From an uncultured Clostridia bacterium (lineage in GTDB: Bacteria; Bacillota; Clostridia; Lachnospirales; Anaerotignaceae), in the NCBI GenBank assembly GCA_944383885.1, contig CALWRF010000022.1, forward strand, positions 1-64,000: a stretch of 64,000 nt of DNA, given 5' to 3'. Position 1 is the first letter of the stretch, and each line of letters begins with the position of its first letter. The translations under genes and the position numbers were made by a program. Shown here piece by piece: positions 26,934 to 36,098 of the stretch. The notes beneath the pieces were generated by a model, which had not been told where the DNA came from, did not search any database, and worked only from the letters and a program-made list of their open reading frames with translations.

Positions 26934-27974
26934 TTAATATCCATCTGTGTTTGGAAGTTTTACTATAAATTTTGTGCCTATATTTTTCTTGCTTTCAACT
27001 TCAATTGTGCCGCCGCATAATTCAATAATGCGTTTTACAAGAGTTAAGCCAAGCCCGTTTCCGCTGTCACTACGTGATTTATCGGCACAGTAGAATTTTT
27101 CAAAAATATGCTTTTTTATATCTTCAGACATGCCTATACCGGTATCGGATATTATTGCTTTTATAAAGTCATTTTCATTTTTCAGCTTAACTGATATAAG
27201 TCCTCCGTTTGGTGTAAATTTAATGGCGTTTGAGATAATATTAAACCATATATGCGACACCATGCTTTTATTGCCGTAAAATACAACATTGTCCATTTCA
27301 ATATCAAGTGATAGATTTTTTTCGCTCCATAAATTTTCCAACGACAGTATGCAGCTTCTTATTTGTTCGTCAAGTGAAAATTTAATTTTATCTAAAACTA
27401 TTTCCTGATTTTCCAATTTTGAAATCATAAGTATATTTCCCGAAAGGGTTGAAAGCCTTTTAGAACTGAAAATAATGCGTTCTATGTAATTTTCCCTTTC
27501 GCTTTTTAAAATATTTTCGTCCTGAAGCAAGGTAGCATATCCCTCTATAGCGGATAGAGGTGTTTTAAACTCATGGGACACATTTGAGATAAAATCGCTC
27601 CTGAAAGTTTCTATATTTTTAAGCTCTTTTGTCATTATATTAAAGCTGTGAATCATTTCTTTAATTTCTTTTACTATGCCTATTTCATCTATATGTACGT
27701 TAAAATCGCCTTTAGCAACTTTTTTTGTTGCTTCGTTAAGGTCTGTTATAGGTTTTAAAACACGTTTGCTTATTATTTTTGCCAGTATTACGCCTATTAC
27801 TATGCTTGTAACTAATATAAATATAAGCATTATTACTGGGTTTGGGTTTTTAATATATTCTAAATTAATGGCTATTATTGTTATTAAAGGGAAAATTGAG
27901 GAGCTTATTGACTGTATTATAAATACAAGCAGTATGAATAATACGCTTAATTTAAAATCAGGTATTTTTTTCAT
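26934..27974 (-). CDS. Sensor histidine kinase
   Basis: This 346-residue kinase has two hydrophobic segments near the N terminus (about 8-30 and 45-66) with almost no outer loop, then a HAMP domain, a HisKA domain with FISNVSHEFKTPL, and a HATPase with FNIISNAIKFTP and GNGLGLTLVKRI. The missing sensor domain suggests it detects a signal in or at the membrane. It follows the response regulator by 81 bases on the same strand. The pair is divergent from an RND-type efflux operon, which is the likely target. Confidence 0.93.
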   Translation of the reverse strand: MKKIPDFKLSVLFILLVFIIQSISSSIFPLITIIAINLEYIKNPNPVIMLIFILVTSIVIGVILAKIISKRVLKPITDLNEATKKVAKGDFNVHIDEIGIVKEIKEMIHSFNIMTKELKNIETFRSDFISNVSHEFKTPLSAIEGYATLLQDENILKSERENYIERIIFSSKRLSTLSGNILMISKLENQEIVLDKIKFSLDEQIRSCILSLENLWSEKNLSLDIEMDNVVFYGNKSMVSHIWFNIISNAIKFTPNGGLISVKLKNENDFIKAIISDTGIGMSEDIKKHIFEKFYCADKSRSDSGNGLGLTLVKRIIELCGGTIEVESKKNIGTKFIVKLPNTDGY

Positions 27975-28055
27975 TTTTTAATCACCATTATTTTACAATG
28001 TTTTTTGTTTTTTATTGACGCGTTACTGTACTTTTATTATTTTTTTTGTATTTTA

Positions 28056-28727
28056 CTATTTTTTTACTGCTTTGTATCCTAATCCGCGGACAGTTATAAT
28101 TTCAAAATCAGCATTGTCCTTAAAACGCTCCCTCAGCCTGCCTATATGTACGTCAACGGTTCGGATGTCGCTTTCAGAGTTCATGCCCCATATCTCGTCC
28201 ATAAGCTGATGTCTTGTAAAAATATGGTTTGGGTATGATATAAGCTTAAAAAGGAGAAGAAATTCTTTTTGCGGCAGAGTTTCCTCTCCTCTATTTGTAA
28301 ATACAGTAAGAGAATCATATTCAAAAATGGTGTTTCCCACAGTAAGCTTTCTTTCATTGTTTATTTTGGCACGTTTTAAAAGTGCTTTTACGCGCAGAGC
28401 CATTTCATTTACATTAATTGGTTTAACCATGTAATCGTCTGTACCCGCGCGGAAGCCTTTTTCCATGTCATTAAAACTGTCTTTTGCCGTTATTATCAAA
28501 ACCGGCTGATTATAAGATGCGTCCCTTAGAGACTTTATAAAGTCGTATCCGTCTATAACAGGCATCATTATATCCGTTATTATAAGGTCGATATATTCTG
28601 AATCCAGCAAATCAAGGGCTTCTTTCCCGTTTTGTGCCGGTACGCATGTATAGCCTTTTTTTTCAAGAACAGTGCAGAACAGATTTCTAAGCTCACTGTC
28701 ATCTTCAACAACTAAAATATGAAACAT
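28056..28727 (-). CDS. OmpR-family response regulator
   Basis: The start is placed at the ATG at 28727, six bases behind AGGAGGT; an upstream in-frame start would include the ribosome site. The 223-residue protein has an N-terminal receiver (MFHILVVEDDSEL, acceptor Asp in LIITDIMMP, Lys in YMVKP) and a C-terminal winged helix (TLPQKEFLLL, TVDVHIGRLRERF, VRGLGYKA). It should control the divergent efflux genes at 29097. Confidence 0.93.
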   Translation of the reverse strand: MFHILVVEDDSELRNLFCTVLEKKGYTCVPAQNGKEALDLLDSEYIDLIITDIMMPVIDGYDFIKSLRDASYNQPVLIITAKDSFNDMEKGFRAGTDDYMVKPINVNEMALRVKALLKRAKINNERKLTVGNTIFEYDSLTVFTNRGEETLPQKEFLLLFKLISYPNHIFTRHQLMDEIWGMNSESDIRTVDVHIGRLRERFKDNADFEIITVRGLGYKAVKK

Positions 28728-29096
28728 AAATTTACCTCCTTTTGTCATTTTATATGGTTTTATTATAAATGCATATTATGAACTGAGTATTAATAACCAT
28801 GTTAAAAAATAATTTACAAAGCCGATTTTGGTAATTAAATGGTTTAACGTGTAAAAAATTAATATTCAGTTTAAATTGGCTTGATGTTCAGTTCATAAAG
28901 CAAATATATACTTTTAAATTGTTAAATCCTATAAATGGAAGACAGTGGCGTAACAAACGCATATTAAGCAAAAGGCAAATAAATGCTTGCATTTTATAAA
29001 AAGTAAATAAAAGCTTGCTTAAAAATGATGAGATATTAAAAATGTAAACTAATTTTATCTCAGCGGCAGAATATTAAACAGAAGGAGAAGTGAATT
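28728..29096. other. Divergent regulatory region between the two-component system and the efflux operon
   Basis: About 370 AT-rich bases. TTCAGT occurs at 28865 and again 22 bases later at 28887, about two helical turns apart, and could be a regulator site. No gene is present. Confidence 0.45.
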
Positions 29097-30386
29097 ATGA
29101 AAAAAAGTCTGATAGGTATAGCATTACTTACTGCTGTTGTATATCTGTGCACAGCCTGCGGCGCACAGATTCCTGAAGCTGCAGAGGAAAACACTGGCGT
29201 AACGGCTGTATCTGTAAAAGTAAGTGAAATAGAGCCTCTTACAATTGAACAGTATGTAAGCGTATCTTCCAAAGTATCATCGGTTAGTCAGGTTTCTGTA
29301 GTGCCTAAAGTCAGTGGAACAGTAAAAAATGTATATGTTTCCCTTGGGGATAATGTTAAAGCTGGTGATATACTTTTTGAAATTGACGATACAAACGCTC
29401 AGCTGGAAGTTCAGCAGGCTCAGGCTTCATTAAATTCAGCTCAGGCTGGCTTGGAGTCGGCGAAGGCTAATTACGAATCAAATGTGGGCGGAAGCATGGA
29501 AGTACAGCTTCAGCAGCTTCAGTCTAATGCAGATACATTGCAGATACAATATGACGACATTTTGAAAAATTTGGAGAAGTATCAAAAACTTTATGAAACA
29601 GGAAGTGTTTCAAAGCAGGAACTTGAGGAACTTCAGTTAAGTGCTGACCAGACAAAGCTTCAGCTGGATTCTGCCTTAAATGAGTTGGAAGTGCAGAAAA
29701 ATAAAATAACAGAAGAAACAAAAAAATCATCGCAGGCAGCTGTTAACCAGTCACAGGCTTCTGTAGAGCAGGCTCAGGTTTCCCTTGAAAGTGCTCAAAA
29801 GAGTCTTGAAGATACAAAAGTCCGTGCTGAAATAGACGGCACAATAGGCAGCATTAACATAACAAAAGGCTCTGCTGTAAGTGCCCAAAGTGAGGCTATG
29901 ACTATAACAAGCTTAGATGATATTAAAGTTTCTTTCAGTGTTTCGGAAGATGTTATAAACAGAATATCCACAGGCTCTAAAGTTTATATTACAATTTCGG
30001 CAGTATCCGAAGAACCTTTTGAAACAGTTATTTCAAATATTTCGCCTGCGGCAGACAGCCAGACTAAACTTTATACTGCTGAGGCTTATTTGGAAAATAG
30101 AAGCCATGAAATTAAGCCGGGCATGTTCGCCTCAATTAAGCTTGTGCTGGATAAAAAAGACAACACAATTTCAGTACCATTAAATACCGTAATTGAAAGC
30201 GGCGGAGAGAAGTATGTATTTGTTGTGGACGAAAACAGTGCAGCGCATAAAACCATTGTTGAAACAGGACTTAAAAATGATGAATACATAGAAATTACAA
30301 GCGGTGTAAGCATTGGAGATAAAGTTGTTACTACTGGTCAGGATTTCCTTAGTGACAAAAGCACTGTAAGCATAACGGAATCTTAA
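29097..30386 (+). CDS. RND efflux membrane-fusion lipoprotein
   Basis: This 429-residue adaptor starts with a type II signal (lipobox LCTAC, Cys near 21). Then comes a biotinyl-lipoyl-like domain (VPKVSGTVKNVYVSLGDNVK at about 69-90), a long coiled-coil hairpin (residues ~105-235, many Gln/Ala/Leu), the second lipoyl half, and a beta-barrel with PLNTVI and VVTTGQDFL. Gram-positive pumps of this type, such as SwrC partners, use such lipoproteins. It is directly followed by the pump gene. A Ser-rich set of coiled-coil repeats makes the hairpin longer than average. Confidence 0.88.
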   Translation: MKKSLIGIALLTAVVYLCTACGAQIPEAAEENTGVTAVSVKVSEIEPLTIEQYVSVSSKVSSVSQVSVVPKVSGTVKNVYVSLGDNVKAGDILFEIDDTNAQLEVQQAQASLNSAQAGLESAKANYESNVGGSMEVQLQQLQSNADTLQIQYDDILKNLEKYQKLYETGSVSKQELEELQLSADQTKLQLDSALNELEVQKNKITEETKKSSQAAVNQSQASVEQAQVSLESAQKSLEDTKVRAEIDGTIGSINITKGSAVSAQSEAMTITSLDDIKVSFSVSEDVINRISTGSKVYITISAVSEEPFETVISNISPAADSQTKLYTAEAYLENRSHEIKPGMFASIKLVLDKKDNTISVPLNTVIESGGEKYVFVVDENSAAHKTIVETGLKNDEYIEITSGVSIGDKVVTTGQDFLSDKSTVSITES

Positions 30387-30419
30387 TTGAATTTTGACAG
30401 GAAGGTGTGTGATACATAT

Positions 30420-33400
30420 ATGGATTTTACTAAAATTTCAATTAAGCGTCCGGTAGCCATTATAATGGTAATGCTTATTATAGTTATATTAGGTATAGTT
30501 TCGGTTAACAAAATGGAAATGGCATTAACTCCAGATGTTGATATGCCTATAGCCATGGTAATGACAACTTATGAAGACGCCGGACCGGAAGAGGTTGAAA
30601 GTCTTGTTACGGAAAAAATAGAAAGTGCGGTTGCTAATGTGGAAGATGTAGAATCAATAACTTCCACATCGTCAGAAGGCAGCTCAATTGTAATGGTTGA
30701 GTTCAGCTACGGTACTGATTTGGATACGGCAGTTACAAATTTAAGGGATAAAATAAGTATGGTGGAGGTACTGCTGCCGGATGACTGCGACTCGCCAACT
30801 ATTATGAAAATGGATATGAACTCTATGCCTGTGCTTACTGCTGTTGTGGCTTCTGACAGTATGGACGAGTATGAGTTAAAAACATTTGTAGAAGATAATA
30901 TTGAGCCTCGCCTTGAAAGACAGTCCGGCGTAGCATCTGTTGATGTTATGGGCGGAGCCGAAAAAGAAATTAAAATAGAAATAGAACCTGAAATTTTAGA
31001 AGGTCTGGGACTCAGCGTGACATCTATAGGTCAGATTTTATCTCTTGAAAACAGCAATCAGGCAGGCGGCAGCGTTGATTACGGCGATAAATCTCTTACA
31101 ATAAGTACAAAGCTTCAAATGGAAAGCATAGACGACATTAAAAACACACCTATACAGATTTCAGAAGGGACAGTGCTTAAACTTGAGGATATTGCCACAA
31201 TTACGGAGTGTGAAAAAGAAACAGAATCTATAAGCCGCTATAACGGCGAAAGGTGTATATCTGTTTCGGTAACTAAATCAAGCGACGGAAACACCGTTTC
31301 TGTAGTAAATGATGTCAGGGACGAGATTAACGCAATTTCAAATGATTATCCTGATATAACTATGGAAATAGTAAGCGAGTCGGCAAGCAGTATTGAAAAT
31401 TCAATAGACAATGTATTGTCAAACATATTTTCAGGCGCAGTGCTTTCGATTATTGTTTTGTTTGTATTCCTTAAAAATATTGGTTTAACAGGCGTAATTG
31501 CTGTTTCAATGCCTATTTCTATTATAGGCACATTTGTGCTTTTATATTTTTCAGGCACAACGCTTAATATGATTTCACTTGGCGGTCTTTCGGTGGGTGT
31601 TGGCATGCTTGTAGATAACTCGGTTGTTGTGCTGGAGAACATATACCGATATAGAACAACGCTTGGTTATGGAAAAATAAAAGGTACATACAGAGCAGGA
31701 AAAGAAGTGCGTGCTTCTATTGTAGCGTCTACTTTAACTACTATAGTAGTATTTGTTCCTTTCGTGTTTGTCAGCGGAATGATGATTGAAATGATGAAAG
31801 ATTTGGCTTATGCCATTATATTTGCCCTTACAATGTCGCTTGTTACTTCTGTGACTGTTGTTCCTATGTTTGCCGGAAATTATGTTAATAATATACACCG
31901 CAACCATGCGCCTAAACAGCTGGATTTTATAAATAAAATACTGGATTTATTTGATAGATTTATTAAAAAGCTCGATTCTGTTTACGGAACTTTTTTAAAA
32001 TGGGCAGTTGGACACAAAAAAATAACCCTTGCTGCCGTAATGGTAATGTTTGCCGCTTCTTTATGTCTTTTACCTTCAGTAGGCATGGAGCTTATGCCGT
32101 CTTCTGATGAAGGTGAATTCAGTGTAACTGTTAAAGCGCCAAAGGGGAGCAGGCTGGAAGCAGTTGATAATTTGTCGCTTCAGGCAGAAGAAATGCTTGA
32201 AGAAATACCGGAGCTTGTTTCAATGTCTGTTTCTCTTTCTGGCTCATCAGGTTCAATTGGCGCCTCAAGCGAGGAAAGCACAATAAACTGCACTCTTGTA
32301 GATAAAACAGAACGTGACAGAAGTACTGATGAAATAGTGGAAGATGTACGAAATATGGTAAAAAACATAGCAGGAGCAGAAATTACAGTTTCTGCAAGCT
32401 CAAGCATGTCTTCTATGCTGGGCGGCGGAGTTGAGGTTGAAATAACAGGTGATGACTTGGATAAGCTGCGCGAAATAAGCGAACAGATAGAATACCAGAT
32501 GTCGCAGATTGAGGGTACAAGGCAGATTACAAGCTCACTTGACGACCAAGACACACAGATAGCTTTAAATGTTGATAAAGATAAAATAAGACAGTACGGC
32601 TTAACCGGTTCAGATGTAGCAAGTCAGGTTAAAAATACCGTATCAGGCTATACCGCGACAACTTTGAAAGCCGATGGCGATGAAATGGATATAATAATTG
32701 TTCTTCCGGAAGAAAGAACATCTAATCTTGTAAATATAGAGGATATGTCAATTACGGCAGGAAACGGAAGCATTATACCGCTTTCGGCTATAGCCGAAAT
32801 TTCAATGGAAGATGTGCCTTCCTCAATTAACAGAGAGGACCAGAGCAGGTATGTTACAGTTTCATGTGAGGTTTACGGAAGGGACAGCGGAAGTGTAGGA
32901 AATGATGTTCAAAAAATGCTTTCACAAATCTCAATGCCTCAGGGGTATACCGCAAAAGTCGGTGGAAGCAATGAAACAATGAATGAAACATTCTCATCAA
33001 TAGGTCTTGTAATAATTTTGGCTATTATTCTTGTATACATGGTTATGGCAGCTCAGTTTGAGTCTTTGATAAATCCGTTTGTAATTATGTTTACAATACC
33101 TCTTGCTTTTACAGGCGCCATATTCCTTCTTTTTATAACAGGAGAGCCTATAAGCATGATGGCGCTCATTGGCTGCCTTATACTGGTAGGTATTGTGGTT
33201 AACAACGGAATAGTGCTTATTGACTATATTAATATACTCAGAGAAAGAGACGGTTATGAGCTTAAAGAGGCTGTTCTTACTGCCTGTCCCACAAGGCTGA
33301 GACCTATATTAATGACGGCTTTAACTACTATTTTAGGTCAGTTCCCTATGATTTTTTCAAACGGCTCAAACAGTGAAATGCTTAGAGGAATGGGTCTTGT

Positions 33401-33554
33401 AATTGCCGGAGGGCTTGCCACATCAACATTCCTTACCCTTGTTGTTGTGCCGCTGCTTTATATGCTCTTTGACAGAGTTTCCAATGCTTTTAGAAAGAAA
33501 CTGCATATTAAGCCGAAGGCAAATCCTTTTGAGGTTGAAAAAGAATGCTGCTGA
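30420..33554 (+). CDS. RND-family efflux transporter
   Basis: The ATG at 30420 is preferred over an in-frame TTG at 30387 because GGAAGGTG precedes it, giving 1044 residues. Twelve membrane segments in two halves, each with a large outer porter loop, are typical of AcrB/SwrC-like HAE1 pumps. The proton-relay motif is visible in GMLVDNSVVVLENIYR, and the second half has VGIVVNNGIVLIDY. It exports amphiphilic compounds using the proton gradient. The C terminus is short. With the lipoprotein adaptor upstream it forms a two-gene operon controlled presumably by the divergent two-component system. Confidence 0.93.
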   Translation: MDFTKISIKRPVAIIMVMLIIVILGIVSVNKMEMALTPDVDMPIAMVMTTYEDAGPEEVESLVTEKIESAVANVEDVESITSTSSEGSSIVMVEFSYGTDLDTAVTNLRDKISMVEVLLPDDCDSPTIMKMDMNSMPVLTAVVASDSMDEYELKTFVEDNIEPRLERQSGVASVDVMGGAEKEIKIEIEPEILEGLGLSVTSIGQILSLENSNQAGGSVDYGDKSLTISTKLQMESIDDIKNTPIQISEGTVLKLEDIATITECEKETESISRYNGERCISVSVTKSSDGNTVSVVNDVRDEINAISNDYPDITMEIVSESASSIENSIDNVLSNIFSGAVLSIIVLFVFLKNIGLTGVIAVSMPISIIGTFVLLYFSGTTLNMISLGGLSVGVGMLVDNSVVVLENIYRYRTTLGYGKIKGTYRAGKEVRASIVASTLTTIVVFVPFVFVSGMMIEMMKDLAYAIIFALTMSLVTSVTVVPMFAGNYVNNIHRNHAPKQLDFINKILDLFDRFIKKLDSVYGTFLKWAVGHKKITLAAVMVMFAASLCLLPSVGMELMPSSDEGEFSVTVKAPKGSRLEAVDNLSLQAEEMLEEIPELVSMSVSLSGSSGSIGASSEESTINCTLVDKTERDRSTDEIVEDVRNMVKNIAGAEITVSASSSMSSMLGGGVEVEITGDDLDKLREISEQIEYQMSQIEGTRQITSSLDDQDTQIALNVDKDKIRQYGLTGSDVASQVKNTVSGYTATTLKADGDEMDIIIVLPEERTSNLVNIEDMSITAGNGSIIPLSAIAEISMEDVPSSINREDQSRYVTVSCEVYGRDSGSVGNDVQKMLSQISMPQGYTAKVGGSNETMNETFSSIGLVIILAIILVYMVMAAQFESLINPFVIMFTIPLAFTGAIFLLFITGEPISMMALIGCLILVGIVVNNGIVLIDYINILRERDGYELKEAVLTACPTRLRPILMTALTTILGQFPMIFSNGSNSEMLRGMGLVIAGGLATSTFLTLVVVPLLYMLFDRVSNAFRKKLHIKPKANPFEVEKECC

Positions 33555-33605
33555 TATATTGTAATTTTTAAACAGCGGATAATATTAAAAACATATAACA
33601 TATAA

Positions 33606-33639
33606 TAAAACAACGGCGGATTTTGCGCCGTTGTTTTTG
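33606..33639 (+). terminator. Terminator of the efflux operon
   Basis: AAAACAACGGCG pairs with CGCCGTTGTTTT around a 7-base loop, followed by a T run. Confidence 0.88.
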
Positions 33640-33706
33640 CGTGGCATATAATTTATTTGCGCCTTATAGAATATTTTAGTATTTAAAATGTGCAGTGATA
33701 ACATTT

Positions 33707-33729
33707 ATCGATTGAAAATTTTAATCGAT
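33707..33729 (+). promoter_or_regulatory. Palindrome upstream of the aminotransferase promoter
   Basis: ATCGATT and AATCGAT flank a 9-base centre, 17 bases before the predicted -35. A symmetric operator for a dimeric regulator is the likely explanation; the regulator is unknown. Confidence 0.5.
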
Positions 33730-33746
33730 TAGTTTAAAAAAATTAA

Positions 33747-33774
33747 TTGCAAAGATGTTTAATTGTGGTATAAT
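33747..33774 (+). promoter_or_regulatory. SigA-type promoter for the aminotransferase operon
   Basis: TTGCAA and TATAAT are 16 bases apart, about 70 bases before the ATG. Confidence 0.6.
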
Positions 33775-33843
33775 TGTCTGCAACAGTATTAATAATGGGT
33801 TAAGTATATTAATAATGATAAAACAGTATTGGGGAAATTAATA

Positions 33844-35016
33844 ATGAATAAATATTTATCTGATAATATAAAAAATATGCCAAGTTCAGGCATTAGGAAG
33901 TTTTTTGATGTTGCAAACATGATTGAAGGCGCAATATCATTGGGTGTTGGAGAACCTGATTTTGAAACACCTTGGCATGTCAGGGAAGCGGCAATATCAT
34001 CACTTGAAAAAGGTCATACATCATATTCTTCAAATACAGGCATGATTGAGCTTAGGAGAGCTATTTCTGATTATCTTGATGAAAAATATTCAATCAGTTA
34101 TGACCCGGAGCGCCAGATACTTGTTACAATAGGTGCAAGCGAAGGGATAGATATTTCTTTAAGGGCTGTTGTTAACCCTGGTGATGAAGTATTGGTAGTT
34201 GAACCGTCTTATGTTTCTTATAAGCCTTGTGTTTCAATGTGCGGCGGTGTGCCTGTGCCTGTTACCACATACGAAAAAAATGATTTTAAAGTAATGCCTG
34301 AAGATATAGAAAGTAAAATCACGCCTAAAACAAAGGCTATAATCCTTCCATATCCTAATAACCCTACAGGCGGAATAATGGAAATAGAAGATTTAGCCAC
34401 TATTTCAAAGGTTATAATAGAACATGACTTATTTGTTATAAGCGATGAAATCTATTCGGAACTTACATACGAGACAAATCATGTTTCAATAGCCTCCCTT
34501 CCGGGAATGTACGAAAGGACAGTTGTGCTTAACGGTTTTTCAAAAGCGTTTGCCATGACAGGCTGGCGCCTTGGCTATGCCTGCGGTCCGGAAGAGCTTA
34601 TATTTAACATGAATAAGATACATCAATATATTGCTATGTGTGCGCCTACTCCAAGCCAGTATGCCGGCATTGAAGCTTTGACAAGTGAACAGCGTGAAGA
34701 AGATATTGCTGTTATGCGTGATGCTTATAATGAAAGGCGCCGGGTTATGGTAAATGGGTTCAGGCAGATGGGTCTTAGCTGTTTTGAGCCGAGAGGAGCT
34801 TTTTATGTATTTCCATGCATAAAAAAAACAGGAATGACAAGCAACGAGTTCTGTGAAAAACTGCTTTATGATGAAAAAGTGGCAGTTGTGCCGGGCAATG
34901 CTTTTGGTGAGTCCGGAGAAGGTTTTATTAGATGCTCTTATGCTTATTCCATAGAGAACATAGAAAGGGCGCTTTTTAGGATTTGGACATTTGTTAAAAA
35001 AAATATGAAGGAATAA
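33844..35016 (+). CDS. Class I/II pyridoxal-phosphate aminotransferase
   Basis: The ATG at 33844 is chosen behind GGGGAAA; the in-frame TTG at 33829 has no ribosome site. The 390-residue protein is a fold-type I aminotransferase: LGVGEPDFETP, SSNTGMIELR, PYPNNPTGG, VISDEIYSEL, the PLP Lys in NGFSKAFAMTGWRLG, and C-terminal GEGFIRCSYA with the carboxylate-binding Arg. Aromatic or alanine-type amino acids are the usual substrates of this subgroup, which the sequence cannot separate. It starts an operon with two small genes of unknown role. Confidence 0.92.
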   Translation: MNKYLSDNIKNMPSSGIRKFFDVANMIEGAISLGVGEPDFETPWHVREAAISSLEKGHTSYSSNTGMIELRRAISDYLDEKYSISYDPERQILVTIGASEGIDISLRAVVNPGDEVLVVEPSYVSYKPCVSMCGGVPVPVTTYEKNDFKVMPEDIESKITPKTKAIILPYPNNPTGGIMEIEDLATISKVIIEHDLFVISDEIYSELTYETNHVSIASLPGMYERTVVLNGFSKAFAMTGWRLGYACGPEELIFNMNKIHQYIAMCAPTPSQYAGIEALTSEQREEDIAVMRDAYNERRRVMVNGFRQMGLSCFEPRGAFYVFPCIKKTGMTSNEFCEKLLYDEKVAVVPGNAFGESGEGFIRCSYAYSIENIERALFRIWTFVKKNMKE

Positions 35017-35021
35017 TTGAC

Positions 35022-35609
35022 ATGGATTGTTTTTGTGATGAATATTTTACATACTGCAAAAAGAAAGTGTATATATGCGGTTTCTGCGAAGACGGAGAAA
35101 GAGAAAAAACAAAGGAAATTTATAAATCCGCCATTGAAAAAGCCGACTTTGACGATTTAAAAGATGATTATTTAATTGATATTAAGCTTTATGAATTAAT
35201 AAGCAGGGTATCGCCGAAAAATGTGCCGGCTGTGGGAGTAGGGATTATAATAAAAAATTCTGTTCATATAGGCGGCGGAATTATAGGCAACCCTTTGTGC
35301 GATGGTGAATCGGCAGACGATGAGCTTGAATATATACAAAATAGTTTATGGTGTATAGCTTTCAGCGGAAGATTTGGGGCTGTGTTTTGCTGTGATAATG
35401 AAAAAGATGCGTTAAAATATGCTCAAAACATTAAAAAGTTTAATGAATACGACATAAAAAATGCTGTTTATACAACAAGAGACTATTTAAAAAGTGTTAC
35501 AGACAGGTTTTTAATACTTGCGGACGGCTCTGGTTATGGTGCGTATCCTTATTGCGCATGCTGTTTAAATGAAAAAATAGTAGAGTTGGATTTTGGTATT
35601 AATAATTAA
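35022..35609 (+). CDS. Cys-rich protein of unknown function
   Basis: This 195-residue protein has 12 cysteines, including MDCFCDEY at the start, FCCD in the middle and YCACC near the end. There is no signal peptide or membrane segment, so the Cys may bind metal in the cytosol. I do not recognise the family. It begins five bases after the aminotransferase stop, behind AAGGAA, and is probably co-translated with it. A role linked to the aminotransferase is possible but there is no motif evidence. Confidence 0.75.
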   Translation: MDCFCDEYFTYCKKKVYICGFCEDGEREKTKEIYKSAIEKADFDDLKDDYLIDIKLYELISRVSPKNVPAVGVGIIIKNSVHIGGGIIGNPLCDGESADDELEYIQNSLWCIAFSGRFGAVFCCDNEKDALKYAQNIKKFNEYDIKNAVYTTRDYLKSVTDRFLILADGSGYGAYPYCACCLNEKIVELDFGINN

Positions 35610-35645
35610 GCTTACAGGCAGTTGTTAAAAGTTTGGCGGTGTCTT

Positions 35646-36068
35646 ATGAGAAAATATATTGTTGTTTCAAGTATTAAAGCTGGCTTTAAATGCGGAATTG
35701 ACACTCTTTGGAATAAAGTGACATCTTTAAGTGATTATAAATGGCGCAGTGATATTAACTACATAGAGGTTTTAGGAAAACATCAGTTTGTAGAATATTC
35801 AAACAAAGGGGTTAAAACGTATTTTAAAACAACAGCTTTTGTTAAATATAAATACTGGGAGTTTGAATTGGAAAACAAGTATATAAAAGGTCGTTGGAAA
35901 GGCGTATTTTCCAATAAAGGCGGCAGAACAAGAATACATTTTACAGAAGAAATAACACCTAAAAATATATTTTTAATTCCTTTTATTAAATCATATATTA
36001 AAAAACAGCAGATAGCATACATACATGATTTAAAACGCGAGTTAAACAAAAAAGGCTCTAACCGGTAA
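35646..36068 (+). CDS. SRPBCC-like small protein
   Basis: With the ATG at 35646 (behind GGCGGTG) the protein has 140 residues and reads as a START/SRPBCC-type fold: VSSIKAGFKCGIDTLWNKVTS, strands with WRSDINYIEV, WEFELEN and GRTRIHFTEEITPK, and a C-terminal helix. Such domains hold hydrophobic ligands. It is basic, with many Lys, and follows the Cys-rich gene by 36 bases. The ligand is unknown, and the family call is moderate. Confidence 0.7.
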   Translation: MRKYIVVSSIKAGFKCGIDTLWNKVTSLSDYKWRSDINYIEVLGKHQFVEYSNKGVKTYFKTTAFVKYKYWEFELENKYIKGRWKGVFSNKGGRTRIHFTEEITPKNIFLIPFIKSYIKKQQIAYIHDLKRELNKKGSNR

Positions 36069-36087
36069 ATACGGTTTGAGCCTTTTA
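36049..36087. terminator. Bidirectional terminator between convergent genes
   Basis: AAAAAAGGCTCTAACCG pairs with CGGTTTGAGCCTTTT with one mismatch, serving the SRPBCC-like gene and the IclR gene. Confidence 0.8.
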
Positions 36088-36098
36088 AATTTATTCTG

